Positions 15,079 through 22,623 of a stretch of 41,708 bases of DNA are shown here, one piece after another. The notes beneath the pieces were generated by a model, which worked only from the letters and a program-made list of their open reading frames with translations, searched no databases and was not told where the DNA came from. Position 1 is the first letter of the stretch. Each line of letters starts with the position of its first letter. Position numbers and translations under genes: made by a program. Origin of the DNA: Singulisphaera sp. GP187 (GTDB taxonomy: Bacteria > Planctomycetota > Planctomycetia > Gemmatales > Gemmataceae); contig CAMBMH010000016.1 of NCBI GenBank assembly GCA_945868575.1, positions 1-41,708 on the forward strand. The letters run 5' to 3'.

Positions 15079-15768
15079 CTACCCTGGCATTTCGGGGGTA
15101 ATTCCAAGAACAATATCAAACCGGGCTGTAACTTCACCCAATTTCGAACCCTCAATTGGATCAAATGGCACGGTTACCGATTGACGAACCTTGGGATCGC
15201 GAAGACTTTTCCAAATTCCGTCCCGATCGTTGCCCGGATGCCCCTTGATGTAGCATTGGGTCACCAGGGCGGTTTTGGATCCCATGCGGACTTTGTAGTG
15301 GATGTGTGGAGTTCTTCCGGGATAGGGGACCGGGCGGATTGTCCGAAAATAGTATTCCCCCGTCGAACCGGTCAGGAATCGGCCAAAACCCTGGAAGTTT
15401 TTGTCCTTCTTGTCAGCATTGCTTGTGCCTGTGTGAAGGTAAGCGCCACTGTTATCGCATTGCCAGATTTCCACAAGGGCATTCCGAACCGGATTCCCTT
15501 TCATGTCCACCACCTTGCCAGAAACATGGGCAATGGTTCCAACGGCAGGATTGAGTGAATTGTTAAGAATGATCAGGTCGTTGTCCGTATCGAGCGGAAG
15601 CTTGTTGGGATAAAAGGGGCCCTCCGTTTGGGAGGGAGTTTGGATCAGTTCATCCGCAAACACCCCGGGAACCCATAACGCCGAGGCGCCAAGTCCGCCA
15701 TAACGCAAAAAGGCACGCCGATCGTTCCAAAATGCTGATGTTCCTTCCACAAGTCTTTGCTGTTTCAT
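15079..15768 (-). CDS. Tat-exported intradiol ring-cleavage dioxygenase-like protein
   Basis: A 229-residue protein of the protocatechuate/catechol dioxygenase family, which use Fe(III) to open catechol rings between the hydroxyls. All four iron ligands are present at family spacing: Y110 (CDNSGAY), Y149 (VPYPGRTPHIH), H155 and H157. VSGKVVDMKGNPV...EIW is the family signature. DRRAFLRYGGLGASALWVPGVFA (residues 16-38) is a twin-arginine-like signal, so the enzyme is probably exported folded with its iron. ATG at 15768 follows GGAA; the frame is open to 15924, but the extension is not family-like. Exported intradiol dioxygenases are common in planctomycetes and their substrates are mostly unknown. 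No aromatic-degradation genes accompany it. Confidence 0.85.
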   Translation of the reverse strand: MKQQRLVEGTSAFWNDRRAFLRYGGLGASALWVPGVFADELIQTPSQTEGPFYPNKLPLDTDNDLIILNNSLNPAVGTIAHVSGKVVDMKGNPVRNALVEIWQCDNSGAYLHTGTSNADKKDKNFQGFGRFLTGSTGEYYFRTIRPVPYPGRTPHIHYKVRMGSKTALVTQCYIKGHPGNDRDGIWKSLRDPKVRQSVTVPFDPIEGSKLGEVTARFDIVLGITPEMPG

Positions 15769-15962
15769 GACAAGTTCCGCTTTCGTTTTGGGCCAAGCCC
15801 CGTTTGGGAAAAGGAAAAGGAAGCAAATTGAAAAAGGACCCGGACAACCCAAAAGGGTAACCACAGAATCCGGGTCCGAAGGGACGCTACCGTTTGTGGG
15901 TAATGTCTCCGAGGATTTGGTCACGCATTGCCAAACTTTAAAGCCGGGAAAAACTGGACCCT

Positions 15963-16541
15963 TTACTTCTTTTCCGTTTTGGATCCTTCCGGAAAAACCT
16001 CGCGGCGAACGGCTTTTGCATGAAGCTTCAGGGGTTCGGAGTAGTGATAGATCCGGCCAATCTCTTCTCCGGGGGCTCCGGCCCGAAAACCAGGCGCGGA
16101 AGGTATCGGGGCCACAAGGAACCCATCGCCCCTCTTACGAAGCGGAACAAGCCAAAGATCTCCTTCTTTGTCCACTACCATTTTAGGAGCACGCTGGGCG
16201 GCATCGAGACCAAAGACGATTATCTTATTCCCCTTGGCCAAAGGTAGATCAGCGGGTGCATGAAGGACCTCCTTGATCTGAAGCTCATCAGATCCCGTAA
16301 CGATTCCGACCACTTCGGCATCCGTTCCGGCCCATTGGCTTCGGGAAAGTACCGGGGCCGGACCATTGGGAAAACGCGTAATAGCGACTTGCCAGGCCAG
16401 ATAACCAAGCCACCCAAGATATAGCACCAAAGCGAATTGGAAACGGATGCGCGATGCAACCCGATTGGGCGCGGTTCCCAAAATCGTGGCGGGGGCACCG
16501 GGCGAAACCGGACCATTATGTGAGGCGATGGATTGGCTCAT
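15963..16541 (-). CDS. Single-pass membrane protein of unknown function
   Basis: A 192-residue protein with an Ala/Pro-rich cytoplasmic start, one hydrophobic segment at about 35-56 (FALVLYLGWLGYLAWQVAITRF) and a soluble domain outside or in the periplasm. The domain (about 68-190) is beta-rich by eye (AEVVGIVTGSDELQIKEVLHAP; KGNKIIVFGLDA; GDLWLVPLR) and ends in a lysine-rich tail. I recognise no family. Its ATG overlaps the stop of the preceding Minf_1886-family gene as ATGA, so the pair is translationally coupled and probably acts together. Confidence 0.7.
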   Translation of the reverse strand: MSQSIASHNGPVSPGAPATILGTAPNRVASRIRFQFALVLYLGWLGYLAWQVAITRFPNGPAPVLSRSQWAGTDAEVVGIVTGSDELQIKEVLHAPADLPLAKGNKIIVFGLDAAQRAPKMVVDKEGDLWLVPLRKRGDGFLVAPIPSAPGFRAGAPGEEIGRIYHYSEPLKLHAKAVRREVFPEGSKTEKK

Positions 16542-16942
16542 GTGAGATCATCCCCGGAAAAATAGGAAACAGGCTTGTCCAGGGCGCTATTCATATCAAA
16601 AAGATTGTCAAAATCTTCGATTCGGTCGCCTTCTGCCGCGCCCACCACCCCAGCCTCGATCAGGTGGAAGACAATAATGCCAATATCGTTTGTGGTTTTG
16701 ATATTCCAGGAGGAGAACACCGCCCGCGACATCCTTCCAAATACCGAACAGGAAAATTCGACACATCGCGAGCAGAGTTGCCCCGCCGTGATATTGGGTG
16801 ACGGATTGGATTCGGTTTGCGCCTGAAGTTCATCATCCATCATCTTGATTAGGCCCGAAACAAAGTCGTATGCCTCGTAAGGGTATAAATCCTTTTCTTC
16901 GGCAAGAAGCTCAAGTACAGGGTCGCGCAGGCTCAGTCCCAT
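16538..16942 (-). CDS. Minf_1886-family protein
   Basis: A 134-residue protein matching the Minf_1886 family, small proteins of unknown function common in Planctomycetes and Verrucomicrobia. Family features seen are a Tyr-rich helix near the start (YPYEAYDFVSGLI), a middle block around ITAGQLCSRCVEFSCSVFGRMSRAVFSSW, a GIIVFHLIEAGVVG segment and an acidic GDRIEDFDNLFD end. The extra cysteines in the middle block (C57, C60, C65) are worth noting, but I do not know whether they bind metal. Its stop overlaps the next gene's start. A weak AGAGGAA lies about 12 bases before the ATG at 16942. Confidence 0.75.
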   Translation of the reverse strand: MGLSLRDPVLELLAEEKDLYPYEAYDFVSGLIKMMDDELQAQTESNPSPNITAGQLCSRCVEFSCSVFGRMSRAVFSSWNIKTTNDIGIIVFHLIEAGVVGAAEGDRIEDFDNLFDMNSALDKPVSYFSGDDLT

Positions 16943-17071
16943 CGCTAATTGTTTCCTCTAACTCATTGTTCTTGCAGTGGCAACCCGGGGAGCGATCCCC
17001 AGAGTTTTTTCCAATTGGGCTCTTTCACAGAGTCTGGTCTAGCGGACCACTGGCAATTGGTTCGGACCGAT

Positions 17072-18403
17072 TTACCGGTTTGGGGAAGTACCCAAAATCG
17101 CCTGGGCGGCCGCCCATCCGCTTCGTGTCGCTCCCTCCATGGTGGAGGGCCAACCAGTCGCTGTCCAGTCCCCAGCCAGCAAAAGCCCCCGAAGCGAAGT
17201 CTTCGGGCCGGGGCGCATTCTGTCAAACCCCACCGTAGGACGAATTGTGGCCCGGCGTTCGCTCACGACTTTTGCCTCAAGCAGTTCCGCTTTTCTCATG
17301 GTCGGGAAATATTCGCCAAGCTCAAGGAGGATCCTCCCCAAAAGGGCTTCCGAGCCATTTTCGAGCGCTGAACCCGAGGCACTTAGCAAAATCTGGTGGT
17401 AATGCGCGCGATCCCCTGGAAAGCGGGCAATATTGCGGTGACGGAAAAGCCAATGGCCTTCGCCTCCAACGAGAGCTGCATGGGGCAAATCGGTAAGCGG
17501 GCGGTCGAGCCAAAGATGCAAAGCGGAAATCGGGGCCCAATCGATTTTTTCGCCCATTTCCAGATCGGGATGCCGGTCCAAAACGCTTGGGGGAAAGACT
17601 TGGGACCATTGGTGCCTGGGAATTGCAAGAATCACCGTATCCGCAGCCAAATATTCCCCATCAAGAGTGCGCACACCCAGAACTTTTTCCTTGTCAACCA
17701 CCAGATTTCGAACCCGTGTTCCGCGGTGGACAATCAGGCCTTTTTCCTCAAGTCTTCGCCCCAAACCATCATCAAACAGTTCCCCAAGACTGGCCCTGGG
17801 TAGCTCGATCTCAAAAGAGCCCTTTGGCCCGAGCATCCCTTCCCGGAAGACCTTTGCCGCCGAGAGAAAACTGGCGGTTTGCCACGGCTCATTGAGGGCA
17901 CTAATAACCACCGGGCCCCAAAGCCCTTCAATTGCCCCGGGGGTTTGCTCCGTTTCCCGAAGCCAATCAGCAAGCGGGCGATCCACCTTGGGAAGTGGAT
18001 CCCGGCGCAACCTGTCCAATGCGCGGGCAATGCCCCACTTGTCTTTCCAGGAAAGCCAATGGGCACGCAAAAAAGCAGGGGCCAAGTGGAGCGGTTCGGG
18101 CAAAGGAAAGGCAGCAAATGGACTAACCCTGCCGTCTTTGGTGCAAAACCAAATAGTTTTTTGACGAATTAGTTCCTTTTCAAGGCCGAAGCGCAGCAAA
18201 AGTTCCCGCAAACTGCTGCAACAGCCAAGGTTCACATGTTGGCAGGCATCGACCCAGGTATTCCCCATCCGAAACGATCCCGCCCTGCCACCCAAACGGT
18301 CCCGCGCCTCAAGAATTTCCACGCCAACGCCACTGGGCAAAAGCTCTGCGGCTGCCGCCAATCCCGCGATTCCCCCTCCAACAATCAAAACGCGGCCAGT
18401 CAC
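17072..18403 (-). CDS. hpnE: Hydroxysqualene dehydroxylase-like FAD protein (HpnE)
   Basis: A 443-residue FAD-dependent amine-oxidase/phytoene-desaturase-type protein. GRVLIVGGGIAGLAAAAELL (from residue 3) is the dinucleotide-binding fold and ARDRLGGRAGSF follows the second strand. The C-terminal LLLAGDWTATGWPSTMEGATRSGW is the form typical of HpnE, which reduces hydroxysqualene to squalene for hopanoid or sterol synthesis. GTG at 18403 is preferred, with AGGG 8 bases upstream; the frame is open to a GTG at 18469. The companion genes hpnC and hpnD are not nearby. A carotenoid desaturase is the main alternative. It is divergent from pdxH. Confidence 0.8.
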   Translation of the reverse strand: MTGRVLIVGGGIAGLAAAAELLPSGVGVEILEARDRLGGRAGSFRMGNTWVDACQHVNLGCCSSLRELLLRFGLEKELIRQKTIWFCTKDGRVSPFAAFPLPEPLHLAPAFLRAHWLSWKDKWGIARALDRLRRDPLPKVDRPLADWLRETEQTPGAIEGLWGPVVISALNEPWQTASFLSAAKVFREGMLGPKGSFEIELPRASLGELFDDGLGRRLEEKGLIVHRGTRVRNLVVDKEKVLGVRTLDGEYLAADTVILAIPRHQWSQVFPPSVLDRHPDLEMGEKIDWAPISALHLWLDRPLTDLPHAALVGGEGHWLFRHRNIARFPGDRAHYHQILLSASGSALENGSEALLGRILLELGEYFPTMRKAELLEAKVVSERRATIRPTVGFDRMRPGPKTSLRGLLLAGDWTATGWPSTMEGATRSGWAAAQAILGTSPNR

Positions 18404-18587
18404 GCCTTTTCCCTCGTTTCCCCTTTGGAAGCCCAATTCGCTGGATGGGGCTTGTGAGTTGCAACCCACTTTTAAACTATGGGTGCGCTACAAAGATGCC
18501 CCGCCACAAACCGCCCTCCCCCATCCTGAAAACAACAGCCTTGCTAGTATGTACTGAAGGGTAACATGACCTTCGGGGATAACAGCA

Positions 18588-19229
18588 ATGATAGATTTGA
18601 CCGACCGCCGCAAGGACTACACCCAAAATGGGCTGGAAGAATCCGGACTCACCAAAACGCCTTTTGAACTTTTTGACCAATGGCTGCGCATTGCCCTGGA
18701 GAGCAACCTTCCCGAGCCTTATGCAATGACTTTGGCTACAGCGACTCCCGATGGGGCCGCTTCGGCTCGAATCGTCCTTTTAAGACAGGCAGACCAGCGC
18801 GGCCTGGTCTTTTTCACCAACTACCTAAGTCGCAAGGGGCGGGAAATCTGTGAAAACCCTCGTGGATCGCTTCTGTTTTATTGGCCGGAGTTGGAGCGTC
18901 AGGTGCGCATTGAGGGCTTGATCGCCCGGATCACTCCTTCCGAATCCGACGATTACCACCGCCTTCGTCCACCCAATAGCCGAATTGGCGCAGCCGCATC
19001 GGAGCAGAGTGAAATCCTGCCCAATCGCAAAGCGTTGGAAGATCGGGTCGCGGAACTTTTCGCCAAATTCCCCAATGGGGAGATACCCCGCCCGGAACAT
19101 TGGGGAGGATATCGACTCTGCCCGGAATACTTCGAATTCTGGCAAGGGCGTACCAGCCGTCTGCACGACCGGCTTTTCTATCAATTGGGGCCAGGCGGAA
19201 TCTGGGAAACCGGACGCTTGGCGCCATAA
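18588..19229 (+). CDS. pdxH: Pyridoxamine 5'-phosphate oxidase
   Basis: A 213-residue FMN enzyme that oxidises pyridoxamine or pyridoxine 5'-phosphate to pyridoxal phosphate, close to the usual 218 residues. Family motifs in order are ATPDGAASARIVLLRQ, GLVFFTNYLSRKGREI (FMN phosphate site), WPELERQVRIEG, HWGGYRL and the C-terminal FWQGRTSRLHDRLFY that holds the substrate. ATG at 18588 has CGGGGAT about 8 bases upstream. It is divergent from hpnE and followed after 52 bases by the DUF1559 gene; no functional link between them is apparent. Confidence 0.95.
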   Translation: MIDLTDRRKDYTQNGLEESGLTKTPFELFDQWLRIALESNLPEPYAMTLATATPDGAASARIVLLRQADQRGLVFFTNYLSRKGREICENPRGSLLFYWPELERQVRIEGLIARITPSESDDYHRLRPPNSRIGAAASEQSEILPNRKALEDRVAELFAKFPNGEIPRPEHWGGYRLCPEYFEFWQGRTSRLHDRLFYQLGPGGIWETGRLAP

Positions 19230-19281
19230 AAGCCCCTAGCATAGACTAAAATTGGTTTCATACTTTTCCCGGGAGCAGGCA

Positions 19282-20307
19282 ATGATCCCTTCCAACGATT
19301 CCCCCCAAAAGGGCCGGCCCGGATTTACACTGGTTGAAGTTTTGATTGTGATTGCGATCATTGCCGTCCTGATTGGACTGCTTTTGCCTGCGGTGCAAAA
19401 AGTCCGCGAAGCAGCGAGTCGGACCAATTGCAAATCGAACCTGGGGCAAATCGGCATCGCGATGGTCCAGGCGCACGACAACCGGACTGGCAGGATGTTC
19501 CTTCATCACGACTTTGAAGCCGATGTTATCAGCAAAGTTGGGCCCAAGCCCTTTCCGGCTGTCTCCAATTTTCTGGATGGATTCACCCCGCCATTTAATA
19601 CTCCCATGGGTGATTTTGACGAGGAATCGGAGGATGGAAAACCCAAAATACAAAGGTCCTTCAACACTTTTGCCAACAGGTATTGGGAAGATTCCCTGCT
19701 CCCGTACCTGAGTTCACGAGCCGACTCCGATTCCGGCGCTCACAAAATCGGCAAACGCCTCTTCATCGAAAGCCGGGTTTACCACTGTCCCTCAGATCCC
19801 AATACAGCCACCGAGGTCCGGCTTGCGACGCCTCCACCCGAACCCATGGAACCAGGTCGACCCGATAACCCTCCCATAACAGGAGGGCATGGTTCGGAAC
19901 CGAACATGGGAGATGAGCCCGTGAACGATCGGGATCCGAGCATTATTGGATTGGGGCATCGTTCCTCCTACCTTCTTAATAGCCTTTTGACCCATAAAAC
20001 CCGAAGATGGGGCACACCCGATTGGCGCAAACTTCAGGAAACCACCCACCCAGCAAGCTTTGGCATTATGATTGAAGGCGATTTCCGGGCAATAGTCTCG
20101 GATGGTCTGGATCCAAGGCAGGATGATTGTGATGTTTGGCTTGGAACGAATCGAATCAGCCCATGGATCAGCAAATTCCATGGTTCGGGAACCAGTCATG
20201 TACTTTTCCTTGACGGACATGTTGAGATTCTCCCCCAAGCAAAGATTTTTCCCACTCTCTTCCCCGATGGCAAAGACCACCCGGAAGACATGCGATTTGC
20301 AGATTGA
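19282..20307 (+). CDS. DUF1559 prepilin-like protein
   Basis: A 341-residue planctomycete DUF1559 protein. The N-terminus [25 protein letters not shown] (about residues 14-38) is a type IV prepilin cleavage and methylation signal followed by the hydrophobic helix. [24 protein letters not shown] is the typical DUF1559 continuation. The C-terminal [13 protein letters not shown] is the conserved H-x-DGH pattern. The middle is Pro/Asp-rich and has C-x-S-D repeats only once (YHCPSDPNT). ATG at 19282 follows GGGAG; an upstream TTG at 19252 is less likely. Such proteins occur in tens of copies in planctomycete genomes and probably form pseudopilin-like surface structures. The calpain-like gene follows after 18 bases. 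Confidence 0.92.
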   Translation: MIPSNDSPQKGRPGFTLVEVLIVIAIIAVLIGLLLPAVQKVREAASRTNCKSNLGQIGIAMVQAHDNRTGRMFLHHDFEADVISKVGPKPFPAVSNFLDGFTPPFNTPMGDFDEESEDGKPKIQRSFNTFANRYWEDSLLPYLSSRADSDSGAHKIGKRLFIESRVYHCPSDPNTATEVRLATPPPEPMEPGRPDNPPITGGHGSEPNMGDEPVNDRDPSIIGLGHRSSYLLNSLLTHKTRRWGTPDWRKLQETTHPASFGIMIEGDFRAIVSDGLDPRQDDCDVWLGTNRISPWISKFHGSGTSHVLFLDGHVEILPQAKIFPTLFPDGKDHPEDMRFAD

Positions 20308-20325
20308 TTTCCTGGAGATTGAGTG

Positions 20326-21459
20326 ATGATTTGGGGTTACGATCGGAATCGGCTATTTTGGATTGTCCCCTTTGTTTTGATTTGTTGCCAAAGAGGCCTT
20401 TTCGCCCAGACCCCATTTCTGGATCAGGCCCGATCCCACTTTGCCCAATGGGACACCAACAAGGATGGCGAGATTTCCGCGACCGAGATCGACCGCGCCA
20501 TCTCAAACCCCAAAACCCAAGGGCCCACCGCCGCTGCGGCGGTTAGCATTCGGCGCGCCCTGAAAGGAAAAAAGATTCCGGTCGAACATTTGACCATGGA
20601 CAAGCTGGTTCAATCCGTCCCGCGTCCCGCAGACCAAAAGACAAAAATCCCCGATTATGAGGGGATGTACAATAACTCCCTCAAAAAGATCCATGGATCG
20701 CGAACCGACCTTTTTGGCACTGAGCCCCCGAACCTCGATTCCATCAGTCAGGGGCGCCTTGGCGATTGTTATTGTTTGGCCCCCCTGGGTGCGATGCTTC
20801 ATCGCAATCCCAATCAGGTCAAATCGATGTTTATCCCATCGACGGATGGAAAAGTCCTTGTCCAGTTGGGTAAGGAAAAAGTCGAAGTTCCCCCGCTGAC
20901 AGATGGTGAATTGGCGCTTTTTGCCTCCACAAAGACTCAGGGGATCTGGGTCCAGACCTACGAAAAGGCGATGGGGATCCACCTGGCCGCAAAAAAGAAA
21001 CAGCTCACAACACCAATAGGCGCCGTAGGAGCAGGCGGATCGGCGGGAACGGCCCTTGGCCTCATTACGGGTCACCGGTTTGAGCGCTTTTCCTGCAAGC
21101 CTTTCAAGGATGCAACACTTTCCGAATCGGATAAAAATGCAAAACTGGCGAGCCTTCGAAAAGGGCTTGGGGCGGCGGTGGAGGACAAGCGGCTCATTTG
21201 CGGGGGAACACCCAAAGAAGTGAAGGTGCCAGGTGTAACTCCCAACCATGCCTATGCGATTTTGAATTACAATGAGAAAACAGATCTGGTGACTTTCTGG
21301 AATCCCCACGGACAAAACTTCAAACCCAAAGGCGAACCGGGTTTGGAATTTGGTTATCTGGTCGCCAAGGGGAAGTTTCAGGTTCCCCTCAAAGAGGCCG
21401 TGACCTGGATAGTTGGATTTAGTTGGGAAATGAAGGAGCCCAAAGCCTCGGCTGAATGA
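20326..21459 (+). CDS. Secreted calpain-like cysteine protease with an EF-hand
   Basis: A 377-residue protein with a hydrophobic export signal (about residues 10-28, ending GLFAQ). D43-x-N45-x-D47-G-x-I50-x-x-x-E54 is a canonical calcium-binding EF-hand loop. The C2-peptidase domain follows: catalytic C148 in SQGRLGDCYCLAPLGAML, H308 in TPNHAYAIL and N326 in TFWNPHG, the full calpain triad in order. A glycine-rich GAVGAGGSAGTALGL loop lies at about 232-246. ATG at 20326 has GGAG 8 bases upstream; a GTG three bases earlier is possible. It follows the DUF1559 gene by 18 bases and is probably cotranscribed. Calcium-controlled proteolysis outside the cytoplasm is inferred. Bacterial calpains have few known substrates. 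Confidence 0.82.
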   Translation: MIWGYDRNRLFWIVPFVLICCQRGLFAQTPFLDQARSHFAQWDTNKDGEISATEIDRAISNPKTQGPTAAAAVSIRRALKGKKIPVEHLTMDKLVQSVPRPADQKTKIPDYEGMYNNSLKKIHGSRTDLFGTEPPNLDSISQGRLGDCYCLAPLGAMLHRNPNQVKSMFIPSTDGKVLVQLGKEKVEVPPLTDGELALFASTKTQGIWVQTYEKAMGIHLAAKKKQLTTPIGAVGAGGSAGTALGLITGHRFERFSCKPFKDATLSESDKNAKLASLRKGLGAAVEDKRLICGGTPKEVKVPGVTPNHAYAILNYNEKTDLVTFWNPHGQNFKPKGEPGLEFGYLVAKGKFQVPLKEAVTWIVGFSWEMKEPKASAE

Positions 21460-21602
21460 TCGTTTTCATTTGAGATCAACGATTTGTAAATGGTTTCAAG
21501 CTCCGACCCGGGATTTATGCGATAATCCCCCTCTTCAAATAATTTTTTTCAGATTATGGACAACCTCGTGATCTTTGAAAAAAATCATCCCGCTATTTCC
21601 GG

Positions 21603-22331
21603 CTACATATCCAAACCTGGTGCATCCCCATCCTCCGATACCACCGTTCGGAGGATTTCCTTTTTCCAGTCGGATTTGTGTATCGGCCAGCACCAAACAG
21701 TCATTCCTCCCTGGCTCATGCGCCTGGTGCGGCTAAAGTTGGCGACATACGCCAAACACTCCTTTTCCAGGGGCCAAAGGGTTTTTCCGGGACGGGGCCC
21801 GTTGGAGGCCCGGAGTACCAAGGCACCATGGTCGACGATGCTGAGAACCGTGGGTTCCGGGGAATCAAGCAGCCTTTGCGCGACCAGATCAATGGGGGTA
21901 CCTTCGAAGCGATCCAAAGCTTTGGCCAGGTTCCCCTCGATTTCGCGCCACACCTCGCGAAACCATGCTGGCGGCACCATGAGTCTTTCCACCAAAATGC
22001 GGACCCAGACAGAGGGGAGCTTTTCCCCGGTTTCCACCCCGAGTGCCTCGCCGACCTGCGGAATCAGACTGTGGGCGATCGTTTGAGCGGCAAGCCGCTG
22101 GCGACTCTCCTCCCGAAGGGATTCCCCCAAAAGGAGTTTCCCCTGGGAGGCGGCACGCTTTCGTCCAAGGCCCGTTGCCTCCTCACTGACTTCGGTCCGA
22201 ATTCCTGAAATCGATTGTGCGAGGTCAACCCAATCCACAGGCGGACGATATAACCTCATGCCCTCAAGATAGTTTCCCACAACACGGTCGATGGCGTGCT
22301 GAAGGTCTTCCAAGGTTAAACCGGCATCCAT
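21603..22331 (-). CDS. ImmA/IrrE-like protein with degenerate metal site
   Basis: A 242-residue protein whose layout recalls the ImmA/IrrE metallopeptidases that cleave or control XRE-type repressors: PPVDWVDLAQS (about 30-40), a basic segment GRKRAAS, the helix that normally carries HExxH, and LVERLMVPPAWFREVW. In that helix the residues are Q83-T-I-A-H87, so the first His and the Glu are gone. The third ligand also appears to be replaced. It is unlikely to be a working zinc protease and may act as a binding protein. ATG at 22331 is a cautious choice; the frame extends to TTG at 22442, adding a basic Lys/Arg-rich stretch. A palindromic region lies upstream. Assignment is by eye and moderate. 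Confidence 0.5.
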   Translation of the reverse strand: MDAGLTLEDLQHAIDRVVGNYLEGMRLYRPPVDWVDLAQSISGIRTEVSEEATGLGRKRAASQGKLLLGESLREESRQRLAAQTIAHSLIPQVGEALGVETGEKLPSVWVRILVERLMVPPAWFREVWREIEGNLAKALDRFEGTPIDLVAQRLLDSPEPTVLSIVDHGALVLRASNGPRPGKTLWPLEKECLAYVANFSRTRRMSQGGMTVWCWPIHKSDWKKEILRTVVSEDGDAPGLDM

Positions 22332-22461
22332 GAGAATTCCGGAAGGTTCCGGCCTTTCGTTTCTTGTGGGTTCACGAATTACAGTGCGCCCGTTCCGTTT
22401 TTTTTGGTTGGGGACCCCGTTTTTGGATCCAATCTTGCTCAACCCGGTTCCAAATCGTTAC

Positions 22462-22492
22462 TACTGTTACATATATGTACGAATGAACAGTA
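22462..22492. promoter_or_regulatory. Nested palindrome between the ImmA-like and DUF1549 genes
   Basis: TACATATATGTA (22468-22479) is a perfect 12-bp palindrome. It lies between outer arms TACTGTT (22462-22468) and AACAGTA (22486-22492), which are also perfect complements. It sits just upstream of the longest possible start of the ImmA-like gene (22442) and about 130 bases before the divergent gene. An operator for a dimeric regulator is the likely reading, but no regulator gene is adjacent. Confidence 0.45.
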
Positions 22493-22510
22493 AATTGCAA
22501 GACTTTCCTC

Positions 22511-22539
22511 TTCGCTTCCCTTGGAAAATCCGGTATACT
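22511..22539 (+). promoter_or_regulatory. Possible promoter of the DUF1549/DUF1553 gene
   Basis: TATACT (22534-22539) matches five of six bases of the -10 consensus. TTCGCT 17 bases upstream is a weak -35. Transcription would start near 22546, about 78 bases before the ATG at 22624. The palindrome at 22462-22492 would lie upstream of it. Confidence 0.35.
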
Positions 22540-22623
22540 TCATTTGGGTGGTCTCCTCGTGATCACCCTCCCACCTTCCGAAGGCATATACCCCACCTTG
22601 CCTTGGGTTAACGAGAGCCAGCC

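Noticed and set aside
20503-21315. Minus-strand frame of 270 codons opposite the calpain-like gene
   Set aside because: The plus-strand gene has the full catalytic triad and EF-hand; the antisense frame has no recognisable domain.
21459-21529. Weak hairpins ATCGTT/AACGAT and GGGATT/AATCCC between the calpain-like and ImmA-like genes
   Set aside because: The stems are only 6 bp. The T-run before 21550 is about 20 bases too far away for a convincing terminator.
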